This document shows positions 1 to 10,000 of a DNA stretch of 23,267 nucleotides, piece by piece. This stretch comes from an uncultured Lachnospiraceae bacterium (GTDB taxonomy: Bacteria; Bacillota_A; Clostridia; Lachnospirales; Lachnospiraceae). Where the stretch lies: assembly GCA_910588595.1 (NCBI GenBank), contig CAJUQU010000027.1, forward strand, positions 1 through 23,267. Direction: 5' to 3'. The notes under the pieces are model-generated. The model did not search any database. It worked only from the letters and a program-made list of their open reading frames with translations, and was not told the origin of the DNA. The position numbers and the translations under genes were made by a program. How positions within the stretch are numbered: the stretch's first letter is position 1; each line of letters begins with the position of its first letter.

Positions 1-13
1 GCTCTTCCGATCT
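1..13. other. Illumina adapter remnant at contig end
   Basis: The first 13 bases, GCTCTTCCGATCT, are identical to the 3' end of the standard Illumina TruSeq adapter. The match is complete and sits exactly at the window edge, as expected for untrimmed adapter at a contig end. Native sequence should begin at about base 14. The adapter adds about four spurious codons to the gene that runs off this end. Confidence 0.9.
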
Positions 14-1067
14 CCGGTTTCGCAAAATACAGCAGACAGTCCCCGTCCGCTGTCTCTTCCCTGCGCCTGACAGGGACGAAAACCCAGCCCCCGTCCTTCT
101 CCAGATAGAGCTGTGTCTGACCGCTTTTTGCCAGATACATACTGCTTCTGACGCAAAGCAGCAGCGCAGTATCGAAAACCTCAATCTCATGATCCTCATA
201 ATCACAGCAGGAATACTGCTGTCTTACCTCTATTTCATTAAAATAAATATTCTGTATCAACGGCGCCACATCATAATCATTTTCTATCAGGGTAACGCGA
301 ATCTGAAAGGCGCTGTATGTATCATCCTCCACCATTTTACCAGGCAAGTCAAACCCGATTTTTCCGCTCTGCAAAAAAGCATACGTCGTATCAAATGCCA
401 CTGGGAGTTCTTCCCATCCCCCGGCAGACTGATACTCCCACTTCAGTCTGGCAAGCGGAATGAATCCCTTCGCAATGGGATTGCGACTCACCTCATAATC
501 CGTGCGGATATCAAAAGTGATAACGGTCTGCCTCCTGGTGGAAAATTCCTTGTCCATAATAAAATAACAGCAGTTTCCTTCTTTTGGAGATTCCCCAAAA
601 GGATACAGACGCATCTGTTTGTCCAGATCATTTCCGATATTCACATATTTGTCCAGCAAATCCCCACACAGAATATACGCTCCCATCAGCCGTATAGAAT
701 AAGGCCATTCCTTCGAAAGCGTCTCAAATACCATATCTCCGGCAAAAAAACGAGTTCCCTTCATCAAAGAAACCTGCAGATCAGGCAGCCCCGCTGGAAG
801 CTCCACACTGATAGAGCCTTGTGCCGGTCTTGCATGATTCATGGAAAAGCCAAATAATTTCAGGTATTTCTGCCGCTTCCATCCGCAGAGCTGACTGATA
901 TGATACTGCTGGATCTCCTTCAGCCATGAGAGAAGCCCAAGCAGCATAATTCCTGGATCAGACTGGTTGTGATTGGTCCAGTCCGAACAAATCCCAGGTA
1001 TTTGAAATACCGCATCTGCTTCAATTTCCTGATAAGATTTATCGTCCAGATTCAAATTGTAAAACAT
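1..1067 (-). CDS. eCIS baseplate-arm protein (Afp12/gp7-like), 3' end missing
   Basis: The frame is open from an ATG at 1065-1067 to the window edge (about 355 codons, of which bases 14-1067 are native) with no stop, so the C-terminal part is lost. The protein starts MFYNLNLDDKSYQEIEADAV. It shares a layout with the N-terminus of the baseplate J-like protein encoded just upstream: a DPG-x-LLGLLSWL helix (DVG-x-ALVSIFADM in the neighbour), then a PA-x-GS strand, a GTRFFAGD turn and VFETL. In Afp/PVC clusters two large related proteins (Afp11 and Afp12) are encoded in tandem and form the baseplate wedges, so this is probably the Afp12 counterpart. The gap to the upstream stop is 35 bases. An AAGGAG lies 12 bases before the ATG, a rather long spacing. 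The role is inferred from position and from similarity to its neighbour. Confidence 0.72.
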   Translation of the reverse strand, partial: MFYNLNLDDKSYQEIEADAVFQIPGICSDWTNHNQSDPGIMLLGLLSWLKEIQQYHISQLCGWKRQKYLKLFGFSMNHARPAQGSISVELPAGLPDLQVSLMKGTRFFAGDMVFETLSKEWPYSIRLMGAYILCGDLLDKYVNIGNDLDKQMRLYPFGESPKEGNCCYFIMDKEFSTRRQTVITFDIRTDYEVSRNPIAKGFIPLARLKWEYQSAGGWEELPVAFDTTYAFLQSGKIGFDLPGKMVEDDTYSAFQIRVTLIENDYDVAPLIQNIYFNEIEVRQQYSCCDYEDHEIEVFDTALLLCVRSSMYLAKSGQTQLYLEKDGGWVFVPVRRREETADGDCLLYFAKPEIGR

Positions 1068-1102
1068 AAATAACCTGTGCTCCTTCTCATCCGTAACAGT
1101 TA

Positions 1103-4048
1103 TCAGGGCTCTGCAATCACCTCATGATAGCCGCTTCTGGGCAGTCTGTAAAATGGCAGCAGCCGTTCCTCATTCACTTCGTATTCCTCAAAGCGTCCAC
1201 TTCTGTATTTCCGCAAGGAAAGCTGACTGATATATTTTACCCCTTCCACCTTTTTGAGTGCATGGGTGATCTGATTTTTGTCCGGGAGTGTACCGATTTC
1301 CCATCCGTCCCCATAAAAATTGCCGTGCATTGGGTCCAAGAAACGTTCCAATTCCTCGCGAACCCTTTTGAGTGTGTCAAAAATCTCTTTCTTCTGCAAA
1401 AGCTCCAAGACGACTTTCACATCCAACCGTATCAACTCCGGCATCACGATATGAAATTGTCCGCGGTTTACAATATTCTCATCCATGTGCGCGGTCAGAT
1501 CACTGTAAATCTTCTTCCTGGTACGCTCAAAGCTGTAAAAGCTCTCTCCGTAATCCCGCGGAAGCACAACCAGCGTCACAGCTCCCGGCTGAGGTCTTCC
1601 CAGTTCATCATACCCGGCAAAGCAGCGAACCTTGCTGATGTCTCTGGCTGCTTCTCTTGCCATGTCCTCATAGTCCTCCGCTGAGATACAGCGCCTGTTG
1701 TGGCGCAGCAGATTCGCATTTCTCTCCACAGCCTCCATCACTGTCTCCTCGGCAAGGCCGCACACTGTCGACATAGGATTAAACACACTGTTGACAAATC
1801 CAACTGTCCGATCCAACCGACTGACTTTGCCGACCGACAGATTGCCCTGATCTCCCCGGCTGTAACTGTATTTTACGCGGATCTCAATCTCATCCTGGTC
1901 ATTTCTTCCGCTGACATTCATATACTTTGGAAACATCAGTTTGCCGCTGCGTCTATCCACAACGTATTCTTTTCTGTCTCCGCTGCCTTCTGTCAACTCC
2001 TCCGCCTCTGTCCACAGTTCCCATCTGTTATCGAAGCCGGTATAATGATCACTTTTTTTCAGTACATACACCTCTATGCTGGAGATATCAGCATACGAAA
2101 GCTGCAGCTCCTTTTCCTCTGCACGAGGCTCTATTCCGTAAATCTCTTCCACGGTCTCAACACCCAGGATACTGGCAGCATTGGGGTAAATTCCCTCAAT
2201 TTTAGGGCAGCTGTCCTGATCACTGTCATTCTGTTTTCCGTTTTCCTCACGAAAACGGATCCAGTATAAATCCTGTTCAAACATTCGTTTGCGCGCGCTG
2301 TCTCTGCGGCCGTACCAGGAAATCAGACCTGTATGGGAAAAACCCTCCGTCCCATCCGCGGGATGCATTTCCTTCCATCCTTCCGCCGACAGATACTCCC
2401 ACTTTACAGCCAGGCTGTCCTTCACCATATCGTGCATGACAAACAGGAATTTCAATGGTCCTCCCACCGGCGGATGACGCAATCCAAGATAACATGTCCT
2501 AGTCTCCTCCTGTCTTGCCCTGCACAATGGAAAACCAAAACCGCTACGCCGCATCTCCTCTGACCGATACGCTGTTCGTTCCATATTGCTTTGCTGGACA
2601 ATCATGCGCGGCGTAAGAGGATCTGTCATATAACTATAATTTATAGAAAAATTCCCAATCACAGGAGCAATATAGGCACCCTTTGTCTTATAAGCATTAT
2701 TCATGCGGATAATCCTTGCCCGGATACCATAATTTTCTGCGGAGTTGACTAGCGCGGGCTGGATATCTAAGGGACAGGTAAACTGCATTTTCCGCCGTAC
2801 CCCCCGCAGTCCGTCCTCCACAGCAAAGATATCCTTATACTGCCCAGAGACTGCAAGTCGTTTCCACCCATATCCGTTGTAGTATTCCCATATGACCTCC
2901 CTGATGGTAATATCATACTCTTCCTCAGGGGCAAACTCCTGTTTGCGCATAATTCGTTTCCAGGCAATCTTTACCCCGGACACAATCTCCTCTAGTGGAA
3001 TTTTCACGAAATCCAAATCAAATTCCAGACAAATATGTGCCCCCGCCTTACCGAAAATCTCACCGCTTCCGATAAAGCATTCGTCATACAGAGAAGGATT
3101 TTCTCCAAACGCCAGAAATTCCTCTATTTCCTGATCCGTACCGTTCACATTGGCAAACTCTGGCTGCTGCTGCAGACATTCCGTACCCAACAGTAATTTT
3201 TTCAAATACACTTCCGAAAAAAATCTTCCGTCAAGAATCTCCATAGCAATCACGTAACGAGACTCAAACTCCTCCGATGCATAGTTCTCCATAGGGGCAA
3301 TTCCCTGTTCGCCGCCTGGAATCTGAAAATAAAGTGCACCTTCCCGATACGTGCAGTCTGTAATATCCCGAAATTCTTCTCCTGCACCGTAATAAAAACG
3401 AACACGGGAAGAATCACAAAGCGCCTCGGCCAGATCAGGATCCGCCCCGCCCCCGGCAATGCCCTCCATGACAAAGGACAGCCGAGCATCTGCATGGCTT
3501 GCAATCTTTAGTTCCTGCCCAAAGCAGAACACCAATAAGTGGCGCTGCAGATTCTCTGCCCGATCCTGAAACAAAAAGAAGGAAGGATTGCCATCCTTTT
3601 GGGGATCAAACAGTTCATAGATGGCATCCTCTCTCGGCGCGGCAAGAAAGATCTTGTGTATATCCAATGGACATACCAGAACTTCTTCCTGCGTCTCAAA
3701 CACAAGCTGCTCTTTGTCTCCATCCGCGAGCAGTCTGGTCCCGGACGGGACTTCCGCCTCACTGACAAATCCCTCCGGCAGTCCAAACACCACAAAGCCT
3801 TCTGCCGGGCTCGCCGGAAGGAGCTTCGCGTTGATTCCGTCAAAGAAAGAAAAGAGATCTCCTGCCACGGACATATTAAATTTTTTAATATTGTCGTACA
3901 TCATATCAGCAAATATAGAGACCAGCGCAGTGCCGACATCCGGCTGTTTTTTGTCGTATCGCCACTCCGGAACATACTGCTTTGCGCACTTCCTCATATA
4001 GTCTATGATATCTTCTCTCGACATTTTCTCCATCTGCGGAATATTCAT
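1103..4048 (-). CDS. Baseplate J / gp6-like wedge protein (Afp11-like)
   Basis: This 981-residue protein is the large wedge of the contractile baseplate, which links the central hub to the sheath. The N-terminal segment (residues about 15-130) has the family signature: YVPEWRY, then DVGTALVSIFADMMYDNI, then LLPASPAEG and VPSGTRLLADGD. The C-terminal third contains the J-type region with ERNANLLRHNRRCISAEDYE (about residue 780), the step AREAARDISKVRCFAGYDE, and a final helical and strand segment. The length suits the long Afp11-type version rather than the roughly 350-residue phage Mu J protein. The ATG follows the gp25 stop by 6 bases, so translation is probably coupled. The large opposite-strand open frames over this gene are shadows. 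Confidence 0.88.
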   Translation of the reverse strand: MNIPQMEKMSREDIIDYMRKCAKQYVPEWRYDKKQPDVGTALVSIFADMMYDNIKKFNMSVAGDLFSFFDGINAKLLPASPAEGFVVFGLPEGFVSEAEVPSGTRLLADGDKEQLVFETQEEVLVCPLDIHKIFLAAPREDAIYELFDPQKDGNPSFFLFQDRAENLQRHLLVFCFGQELKIASHADARLSFVMEGIAGGGADPDLAEALCDSSRVRFYYGAGEEFRDITDCTYREGALYFQIPGGEQGIAPMENYASEEFESRYVIAMEILDGRFFSEVYLKKLLLGTECLQQQPEFANVNGTDQEIEEFLAFGENPSLYDECFIGSGEIFGKAGAHICLEFDLDFVKIPLEEIVSGVKIAWKRIMRKQEFAPEEEYDITIREVIWEYYNGYGWKRLAVSGQYKDIFAVEDGLRGVRRKMQFTCPLDIQPALVNSAENYGIRARIIRMNNAYKTKGAYIAPVIGNFSINYSYMTDPLTPRMIVQQSNMERTAYRSEEMRRSGFGFPLCRARQEETRTCYLGLRHPPVGGPLKFLFVMHDMVKDSLAVKWEYLSAEGWKEMHPADGTEGFSHTGLISWYGRRDSARKRMFEQDLYWIRFREENGKQNDSDQDSCPKIEGIYPNAASILGVETVEEIYGIEPRAEEKELQLSYADISSIEVYVLKKSDHYTGFDNRWELWTEAEELTEGSGDRKEYVVDRRSGKLMFPKYMNVSGRNDQDEIEIRVKYSYSRGDQGNLSVGKVSRLDRTVGFVNSVFNPMSTVCGLAEETVMEAVERNANLLRHNRRCISAEDYEDMAREAARDISKVRCFAGYDELGRPQPGAVTLVVLPRDYGESFYSFERTRKKIYSDLTAHMDENIVNRGQFHIVMPELIRLDVKVVLELLQKKEIFDTLKRVREELERFLDPMHGNFYGDGWEIGTLPDKNQITHALKKVEGVKYISQLSLRKYRSGRFEEYEVNEERLLPFYRLPRSGYHEVIAEP

Positions 4049-4054
4049 AAACGC

Positions 4055-4477
4055 CTATACCTCGCCCTCATTGACATAAAAAGGATACACCAGATTATAT
4101 TGATTGTTTGTTGCACGGACTACATAACTTATCTGGATCGACAACAGTCCCTGATCAATCTGCTCATCACTGACCTCTGCCCTGATATCCGTGATACGCG
4201 GTTCCCAACGAATCAGAGCATGTTCTACCTCTGTCTTCATGGAATACAACGTCGTATAATTGACTGACTCAAAGGCATAGTCCTGTATGCGGCATCCAAA
4301 TTCCGGATGCATGGGCAGCTCCCCCCGCCTAGTACCTATGATGATACGGATCGACTCCCGAATACTATCCTCATTGGAGGACATTTTGATCCTCCCGGTG
4401 GCTCCGTCAATCTCAACCGGAAACTTCCAGCCGGTTCCCAGAAATGCTTTTACACTGCTTCTCTGATCCATGGTCAT
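4055..4477 (-). CDS. gp25/GPW-like baseplate wedge protein (Afp9-like)
   Basis: The 140-residue protein fits the gp25 family of baseplate components that start sheath assembly. Visible hallmarks are FLGTGWKFPVEID near residues 12-24, the helix EDSIRESIRIIIGTRRGE (about 36-53), and the conserved MHPEFGCRIQDYAFE (about 56-70); the EFG/RIxDY core is diagnostic. It lies between the spike gene (11-base gap) and the J-like gene (6-base gap), the order found in phage tails and eCIS. The first ATG (4475-4477) is used here. An in-frame ATG two codons later is also possible, since the purine-rich AAAGGGA lies only a few bases before the first. Confidence 0.92.
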   Translation of the reverse strand: MTMDQRSSVKAFLGTGWKFPVEIDGATGRIKMSSNEDSIRESIRIIIGTRRGELPMHPEFGCRIQDYAFESVNYTTLYSMKTEVEHALIRWEPRITDIRAEVSDEQIDQGLLSIQISYVVRATNNQYNLVYPFYVNEGEV

Positions 4478-4488
4478 CGTCCCTTTCT

Positions 4489-5268
4489 CTAATTAATCTT
4501 AACCATGCTGCCTTTGAGCTGTGCCATACCAGATGCCTCCAATCCCAACTCACCGTCCGCCTTAACCTTCACACTGGCGCCCTCGACAGATGTGGATTGA
4601 CCCGCTAACTTTAAGGTCTGTTTTGCATCCAGCTGTATCGTTCCACAGGTGAGTTTGACAGTGTCCGAACTGGCATTCATTACTTCCTTTGTCCCGATTG
4701 TCAGGGAGATTTCCTTCTTAGCTGTCAGCTTTAACGCCCCGTTTTTACAGTCCATCTGAATGCTGTTCTCTTTGTTCTGATCCTGTACAGACACCGCTTC
4801 GTTCTCATCATCTAACAGGATGGTTAGTTCCTTGGGAGTCGTCACTGTTATTTTCTCCTTCCCCTCTGCCTCGGAAAAGGTGATCTTATTTCCAGCCTTG
4901 GTTATGATCGTCTTGGTTTCGTTCTTCTCACTGGCAGCACCCTCCGGCAGCTGATCCGTTCCATTCCAGAGACACCCCATAACCACAGGCATGTTCATAT
5001 TCCCATGAATAAACCCCACAAGAACCTCTGTGCCAATCTCCGGCAGCCAGTAATTGCCAAAACCATTGCCGCCATAGTTTGTCATGACCCTCACCCAGTC
5101 AGAAGTTTTTTTGTCCTTCTCACCCATGAGATATTCCACTTTGATCATGCCTATGTGCTCTTTGTCCCATATTTCCTTCACAATAGCATTCAAAAGTCCC
5201 GGCGCTGTAATCTCAGGATAGGTCTTGCCATCTTTTGAAGCTGACAACAATTCGTCATAAAAATTCAA
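4489..5268 (-). CDS. Spike protein, gp5/VgrG-type OB fold plus beta-helical needle
   Basis: The 259-residue protein is a baseplate-V/gp5-type spike without lysozyme. Residues about 20-110 form the OB-fold domain, with KVEYLMGEKDKKTSDWVRV, WLPEIGTEVLVGFIHGN and the PVVMGCLWNG motif typical of VgrG/gpV proteins. Residues about 115-259 are short repetitive strands (for example ITFSEAEGKEKITVTTP) ending GSMVKIN, as in trimeric beta-helical needles. The start is TTG (5266-5268), because no ATG occurs before residue 40 and a GGAGG lies 9 bases upstream. The TTG overlaps the hub gene's TGA as TTGA, so hub and spike are translationally coupled. In Afp8/PVC8 these two parts are one polypeptide, but here they are separate. 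No PAAR gene follows; gp25 begins 11 bases downstream. Confidence 0.9.
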   Translation of the reverse strand: MNFYDELLSASKDGKTYPEITAPGLLNAIVKEIWDKEHIGMIKVEYLMGEKDKKTSDWVRVMTNYGGNGFGNYWLPEIGTEVLVGFIHGNMNMPVVMGCLWNGTDQLPEGAASEKNETKTIITKAGNKITFSEAEGKEKITVTTPKELTILLDDENEAVSVQDQNKENSIQMDCKNGALKLTAKKEISLTIGTKEVMNASSDTVKLTCGTIQLDAKQTLKLAGQSTSVEGASVKVKADGELGLEASGMAQLKGSMVKIN

Positions 5269-6329
5269 CGCTTCCAGCCTCCCACCTCAAAAGTCGTCTT
5301 GTAGCCATCCCCGCTAAAAGAATGTTTTACTTCGATAATATCATAGGTTCCGTCGAGCAGCCTTCCATCCGCATTCTTAATCTTGACACGGCCGCCAGGC
5401 TGAATCTCAGGCACGCCAATGCACACTCCCGTCGCCTGTCTTGCCTGTTTTTTCATCTCATCAGCCTTGTGTTCTGCAACCTGCTTTGCATCACCGATAT
5501 CCTCCACAGCTGCATCCATCTGTGTCGTCTCGTTCTGCACCAGTGTCTTCTGCTTGTCATCGGACTTCACAGTTACCTCCGCCTCGACCTCTTCCTTCTT
5601 GTCAGTGTCCTGTCCCATGACCCGGATCAGCGCATCCTGGAACGTGGCCTTTCGCTGAAAAGAGATAAAATCTTTTGCCCACTCCATCTCGACGGTTAAG
5701 AACAGTTCCGCCGTTATTTCCTTAAAATAGAGCTTTCCCGCATGCACAAAAAAATCCCGGTTTCCCTTTCTGCACAACTCTTCCTTGATGAAATCATAAT
5801 CACTGCCATTTTGAATAATACAATCGGCTTCGAGCTGGTCTGTCGCATCCACGTCCTTTGACTTATAAGCAGGCTTATATTTTTTCACTACTTCATCAAA
5901 TGCGTCGGAATAGCTCTTTACCTGGTGTGAAATATTGCTTTTCTTGCTTCCCATCATCATCCTGCGCACATCAACGGCTGTGACGCGGACAGAGGGATTA
6001 TCAGAAAGCTCGTAGTTAATCTCGTCTACATAGCCGTAGAATAGCGAAGTCAGCGAAGAACCATACCCCATCTCAACCTCAACCATCTCCCCCAGGATAA
6101 AATCAGAGATATCGCTGATAAATTTACGATTTTCCAGATCATACACATTGGTGAGTTTAATGACTGCCGCACTTGCCGCCGACTGTGAAAGGGTGAGTTC
6201 CACAGACTCCACGCCATATTCACTGGCACCGATCAGATCAAATCCCCCCGCTTTTACTTTGATCGCGGGCACCAAAAAATCGTTATATTTAGCAGCCAAG
6301 CCTGCCATAGAAACAATTGCCACTTCCAT
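5265..6329 (-). CDS. Baseplate hub protein, gp27 / late-control-D-like
   Basis: The 354-residue protein is the hub ring that holds the spike, in the late-control gene D (gpD)/gp27 family. The N-terminal part has the family-like string VESVELTLSQSAASA (about residues 40-54), then ILGEMVEVEMGYG and LFYGYVDEINYELSD (about 80-115), a strand pair and RVTAVDVRRMMM. Residues about 125-200 give the DYDFIKEELCRKG-x-RDFFVHAGKLYF segment typical of gpD. A charged linker rich in Q, K and E (about 245-300) precedes a small C-terminal beta domain ending TTFEVGGWKR. The ATG at 6327-6329 follows GAAGGGAG. It overlaps the spike gene by four bases. Confidence 0.9.
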   Translation of the reverse strand: MEVAIVSMAGLAAKYNDFLVPAIKVKAGGFDLIGASEYGVESVELTLSQSAASAAVIKLTNVYDLENRKFISDISDFILGEMVEVEMGYGSSLTSLFYGYVDEINYELSDNPSVRVTAVDVRRMMMGSKKSNISHQVKSYSDAFDEVVKKYKPAYKSKDVDATDQLEADCIIQNGSDYDFIKEELCRKGNRDFFVHAGKLYFKEITAELFLTVEMEWAKDFISFQRKATFQDALIRVMGQDTDKKEEVEAEVTVKSDDKQKTLVQNETTQMDAAVEDIGDAKQVAEHKADEMKKQARQATGVCIGVPEIQPGGRVKIKNADGRLLDGTYDIIEVKHSFSGDGYKTTFEVGGWKR

Positions 6330-6378
6330 TCTCCCTTCTCAATCAAGTACGCTGTGAAGTCAGTCCCCTGCGGGGTCA

Positions 6379-7047
6379 TCAAAGCGCGGGCAGTTTCACC
6401 ACCTGTCCCGGCCGGACATCCAATGGATTCAGGATCCCATTCTCCCTGGCGATCACCTTCCACATATCGGGATCACCATACTCCATATTTGCGATATCCC
6501 ACAGCCCCATCCCCTGACGAATTGTACGGTATTTGCTGCGGTCTGGAGATTCAAAGGGGGATTTTCTGCGCGTATCCGTCGGTGAGATCAGCGATTTAAA
6601 GGTCATGTTGACCTTGGCGCGAACCGGCATCCCGCTCTCGGTAAACATGATATATGTATGATTAAATTTAGTCACCACCCCGACAAAATTTAAGGACCCC
6701 CACTTAAAAGTCACCTTGGGAGGACGGTGCAGACTTCCGTCAATCGAAGTCGCATCTGCAATCTGTTTTGTGATAGCCGACACATCTGTGGACGCATCTT
6801 CGCTGCTGCCAAACGACAGCAGGCCCGCAGGCTTTTTGGGCACATATGTATCCAGAAAAAGGCTCAGTGACAATTCTGTCGCTTCCCCGGAAATATACTG
6901 CAGGACAGGTCCGTCTAACCCTGGTATTTTCTTTTCGGAATAATTTGCACCATCTGTCAGCTGATATTCTGATGGGTTAAACAACACTTCAACCTCGCTG
7001 AACCCGACTTCCTTCTCAATCTCTAATTTTGCCTTTGTCAGTCCCAA
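6379..7047 (-). CDS. LysM-containing CIS tube-initiator protein (Afp7-like)
   Basis: The 222-residue protein combines an N-terminal contractile-injection-system tube-type domain (residues about 5-160, with VLFNPSEYQL, PVLQYISGEATELSLSLFLD and PPKVTFKWGSLNFVGVV) with a C-terminal LysM (about 170-222: YRTIRQGMGLWDIANMEYGD, then IARENGIL-x-PLDVRPGQVVKLP). This is the architecture of Afp7/PVC7, which lies between the hub and the first tube ring. The start is TTG (7045-7047), with AGGAGAGG five bases upstream and no nearer ATG. The stop is followed after about 50 bases by the hub gene. The LysM probably works inside the particle as a scaffold, not as a cell-wall hydrolase. Confidence 0.9.
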   Translation of the reverse strand: MGLTKAKLEIEKEVGFSEVEVLFNPSEYQLTDGANYSEKKIPGLDGPVLQYISGEATELSLSLFLDTYVPKKPAGLLSFGSSEDASTDVSAITKQIADATSIDGSLHRPPKVTFKWGSLNFVGVVTKFNHTYIMFTESGMPVRAKVNMTFKSLISPTDTRRKSPFESPDRSKYRTIRQGMGLWDIANMEYGDPDMWKVIARENGILNPLDVRPGQVVKLPAL

Positions 7048-7070
7048 AAAAACCTCTCCTTTTATATGAA

Positions 7071-10000
7071 TCAGATAAGTCCCCGGCGCAGCTTCTCTAC
7101 ATGCAATTCCTCATATAGCTGGCGTTTTACCTGCTCCGCAAAAGTTTTTACATCTTCCTTCGCCTTTGTGCTGCCCTCTACTTTTTTCAGCTGATGCTCT
7201 ACTTCTTTCAGCTTTTTGTCCAGCTCATCCTGCACGGATCGAAGATGGGCAGTTTCCTGCTGCATGCGCAGTTGCGATCTCTGCTGCTCCTCTTCTGATA
7301 CAGAAGCCTTCTGCACAGAGTATTCCAATTCGTGAGGCTGATAGCTGCTTTCTTGGTAGTTCCCTTCATACGGGTGTATCTGCACATATTCGCTTGCCGT
7401 ATCCTCATAGGGCAAAAAAGTGCTTTCACTGATACCAGTCTCATTGAACCCCTGCTCATACGGTTCTGTTGAATCCAGAATCAGGCTGTATACTGCTGTT
7501 CGTTGTGCAGCGTTTTCCACACTGCTGATTCCCTCTGCCTGTTGTCTGTTCGTATATGTCTGCGGAAAAAGTTTCTGTTCTATCGTTCTAAGGTTCTTGT
7601 AATGTGCCAACCGACGTGAGCTCTCATAATTTTCAGCAAGTCGTACTAGTTCATCATAAGACACATTTTCCTGTTCTAAAGAAACAGCTTCTGGGGACAG
7701 ACGCATAGGCTCTATGATCTGATCCGATGAAAATTCTGTCTTCATTTCGATTTGTGACAGTTTTTGAACCATCATAATCTGCGCCAGTTCTTTTACAAAC
7801 GCTCCATATTGCTTCACATCCAATTGCCGGACATACTGCAATAAGGATTGAATCTGCGGCATACGAAGCTGCTCATCTGTGTATACAAGCTTCACATCCG
7901 CCTGGCGATTGATCTGCCCAATCAGGCTCTGAAGATGATTCTTCTGGTGTACCGCCTGTGTCTGCTGTGCATCACTGATATCAGACGCATTAAAATCAGA
8001 AGAATTGTAATCCAAAGAAAACGACGCGGCAACCTTCTGATCCTCTGGGTGTAGCAACAGCGCTTCTCCCCATTCCCATAGATCTCTATATGATGTTTGT
8101 GACGCTCTGTCAGTATCCTGCAGCAGCTTCTCGACAACTTCCTTGTCGTTTATCCGCAGCAGTTTTTCGGCAAATTCCTTATTTTCCAGCCGCAAAAACT
8201 TCTCGATAAGCTCCCTATCTCCTTCCTGCAGCAGTCTCTCGGCATATTCTCTGTCTTCGATCTGCAGCAGTTCCCCGATCAATTTCTTGTCCTCTGTACG
8301 AAGTTTATGCAGCGGCTCTCTGCCAGATTCAAACGCATCGCCTTGCATCAGCAGCTCCGAGGAATCTCCATGGTCATTGTCTATTCCTGCATTTGTTTCC
8401 GGTTCCTCATACGACAGCTTTTGAAGCTTCGTAATCTGCGCCAGTTCCTTTACAAGCATACCATACTGTGTCTCATCCAATTGCTGAGCATACTGCAGCA
8501 ACGTCTGAACCTGCGGTACTCTAAGCAGCGCATCCGTATATACCAGCTGTAAATCTGCCTGATGATTGATCTGCCTAATGAGACTCTGCAGACGATTCCT
8601 GTCCTTTGCCATCTCAATCTGGCGGCGTATCATCTGTGTTTGAACATCTATCTGCTGTGCTTTGTCAGCTTCAGAAGAAAACGCATCTTGCTGTGAATAA
8701 GACAAAATGTCTGCATCTTCCTGTTCTGGATGAAACAGCAACGTTTCTCCCCACTCCCACAGGCTCCTGTATGATACATCCATCAACTGTCCGCCGCTGT
8801 CCTGCAGCAGCTTTTCGCCAAACGCCCTGGTTCCTGTCTGCAGCAGCTTCCTGACAAATTCCTGATCTTCTAGCGCAAGCAGCCTCCCAGCCAGCTCTGT
8901 ATCTTCTAGCTGCACGAATCTCCTGACCAGCTCTATATCTTCTAGCGCAAGCAATCTCTTGGCTAGCTTTGTGTCTTCTAGCTGCACGAGACTTTTAGCG
9001 AGTTCCCAGTCATCCAGCCACAACAGCTTCCGGGCAAACTCCCGATCCTCTACCCACAAAAGCTCCCTGGCAAACTCCTGGTCTTTCGTCTCAAGCAGCT
9101 GCTTTTTTGCAGGTTCCTGCACTTCAAAAGGCGCGGCTGCCTTTTGCCGGAAAGATAACTGTACAGACAGTTGAACCATATCCGCCAGCGCATGGATAAA
9201 CTTGTCTCTTTGCTGCTCCTCCAATGTCTCGATATATGTCAGTAATTGCTGTACCCTCTCATCCTTTGGAAGCGCCTCCTGTCGGCGCAATATCAGCCTT
9301 TCCACCGCTGCGTGCTGTTCCTTCATATGGGGGTCTGTGATATACTGGTTCATCTTCTCAAATACAGGAATCAGTTCAGACTGTTCAGAAGAAAAGGCGC
9401 TTTCCTCTGGAAAATCCGTTTCAATGCCTGTCTGTCCCTGCTGCGCAAGATAAACATTCTGGAAAACTTGACTCCACTCGTAAATCGCCTGGATTTCCGC
9501 CTCTGTCAATGGTTCCTGGTACTGTTGCCGGAACAGCTGCTTCACTGCTTGCGCCGCATTCTCCTGCTGCCGCTCCATGCTCTCTTCTGTCTGAATGATC
9601 TGATGATACACTTCTTGATAAGTCCTGGCAGCCTGCATCTGCTGCTGTTCTATTTTATCACGCCGCATCGCACACTCATGTTCCAGATACCGGAGTACCT
9701 GATCAGCCTCCTCCCGCAATACCAGCTGCCTGCGCTCTCCATCCGCCGATACAGACAGCTCTGCATATTCTACTGTATCATTCTCCTGCGTCAGCTGTGC
9801 CAGATTGACCAAATCTGCAATGCCTGCCAGATCACTTTCTTTTAATAAGGCATCAATCTGCTCGTGAAAATCTCCGCCCTTCTTCTGTTGGTATTGTTCC
9901 TGCAAGTGCAGCATTTTTTCTACAAAAACAGCCTTAAGACCTTGCGCCGGCTCCGCTGCCTGCATCTGATTCCACACTTGCTGCAAGCCATATTCGCTCA

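Noticed and set aside
189..857. Rightward 222-codon open frame
   Set aside because: It lies antisense to a frame with clear baseplate-arm features that is open through the whole region; the product has no recognisable pattern.
3539..4267. Rightward 242-codon open frame across the J and gp25 genes
   Set aside because: It overlaps two well-supported genes on the other strand and their junction; no ribosome-binding site or family features.
8805..9104. CRISPR-like array of 36-base periodicity
   Set aside because: The units are contiguous, in frame, diverged and encode LED-type protein repeats; there are no unique spacers.
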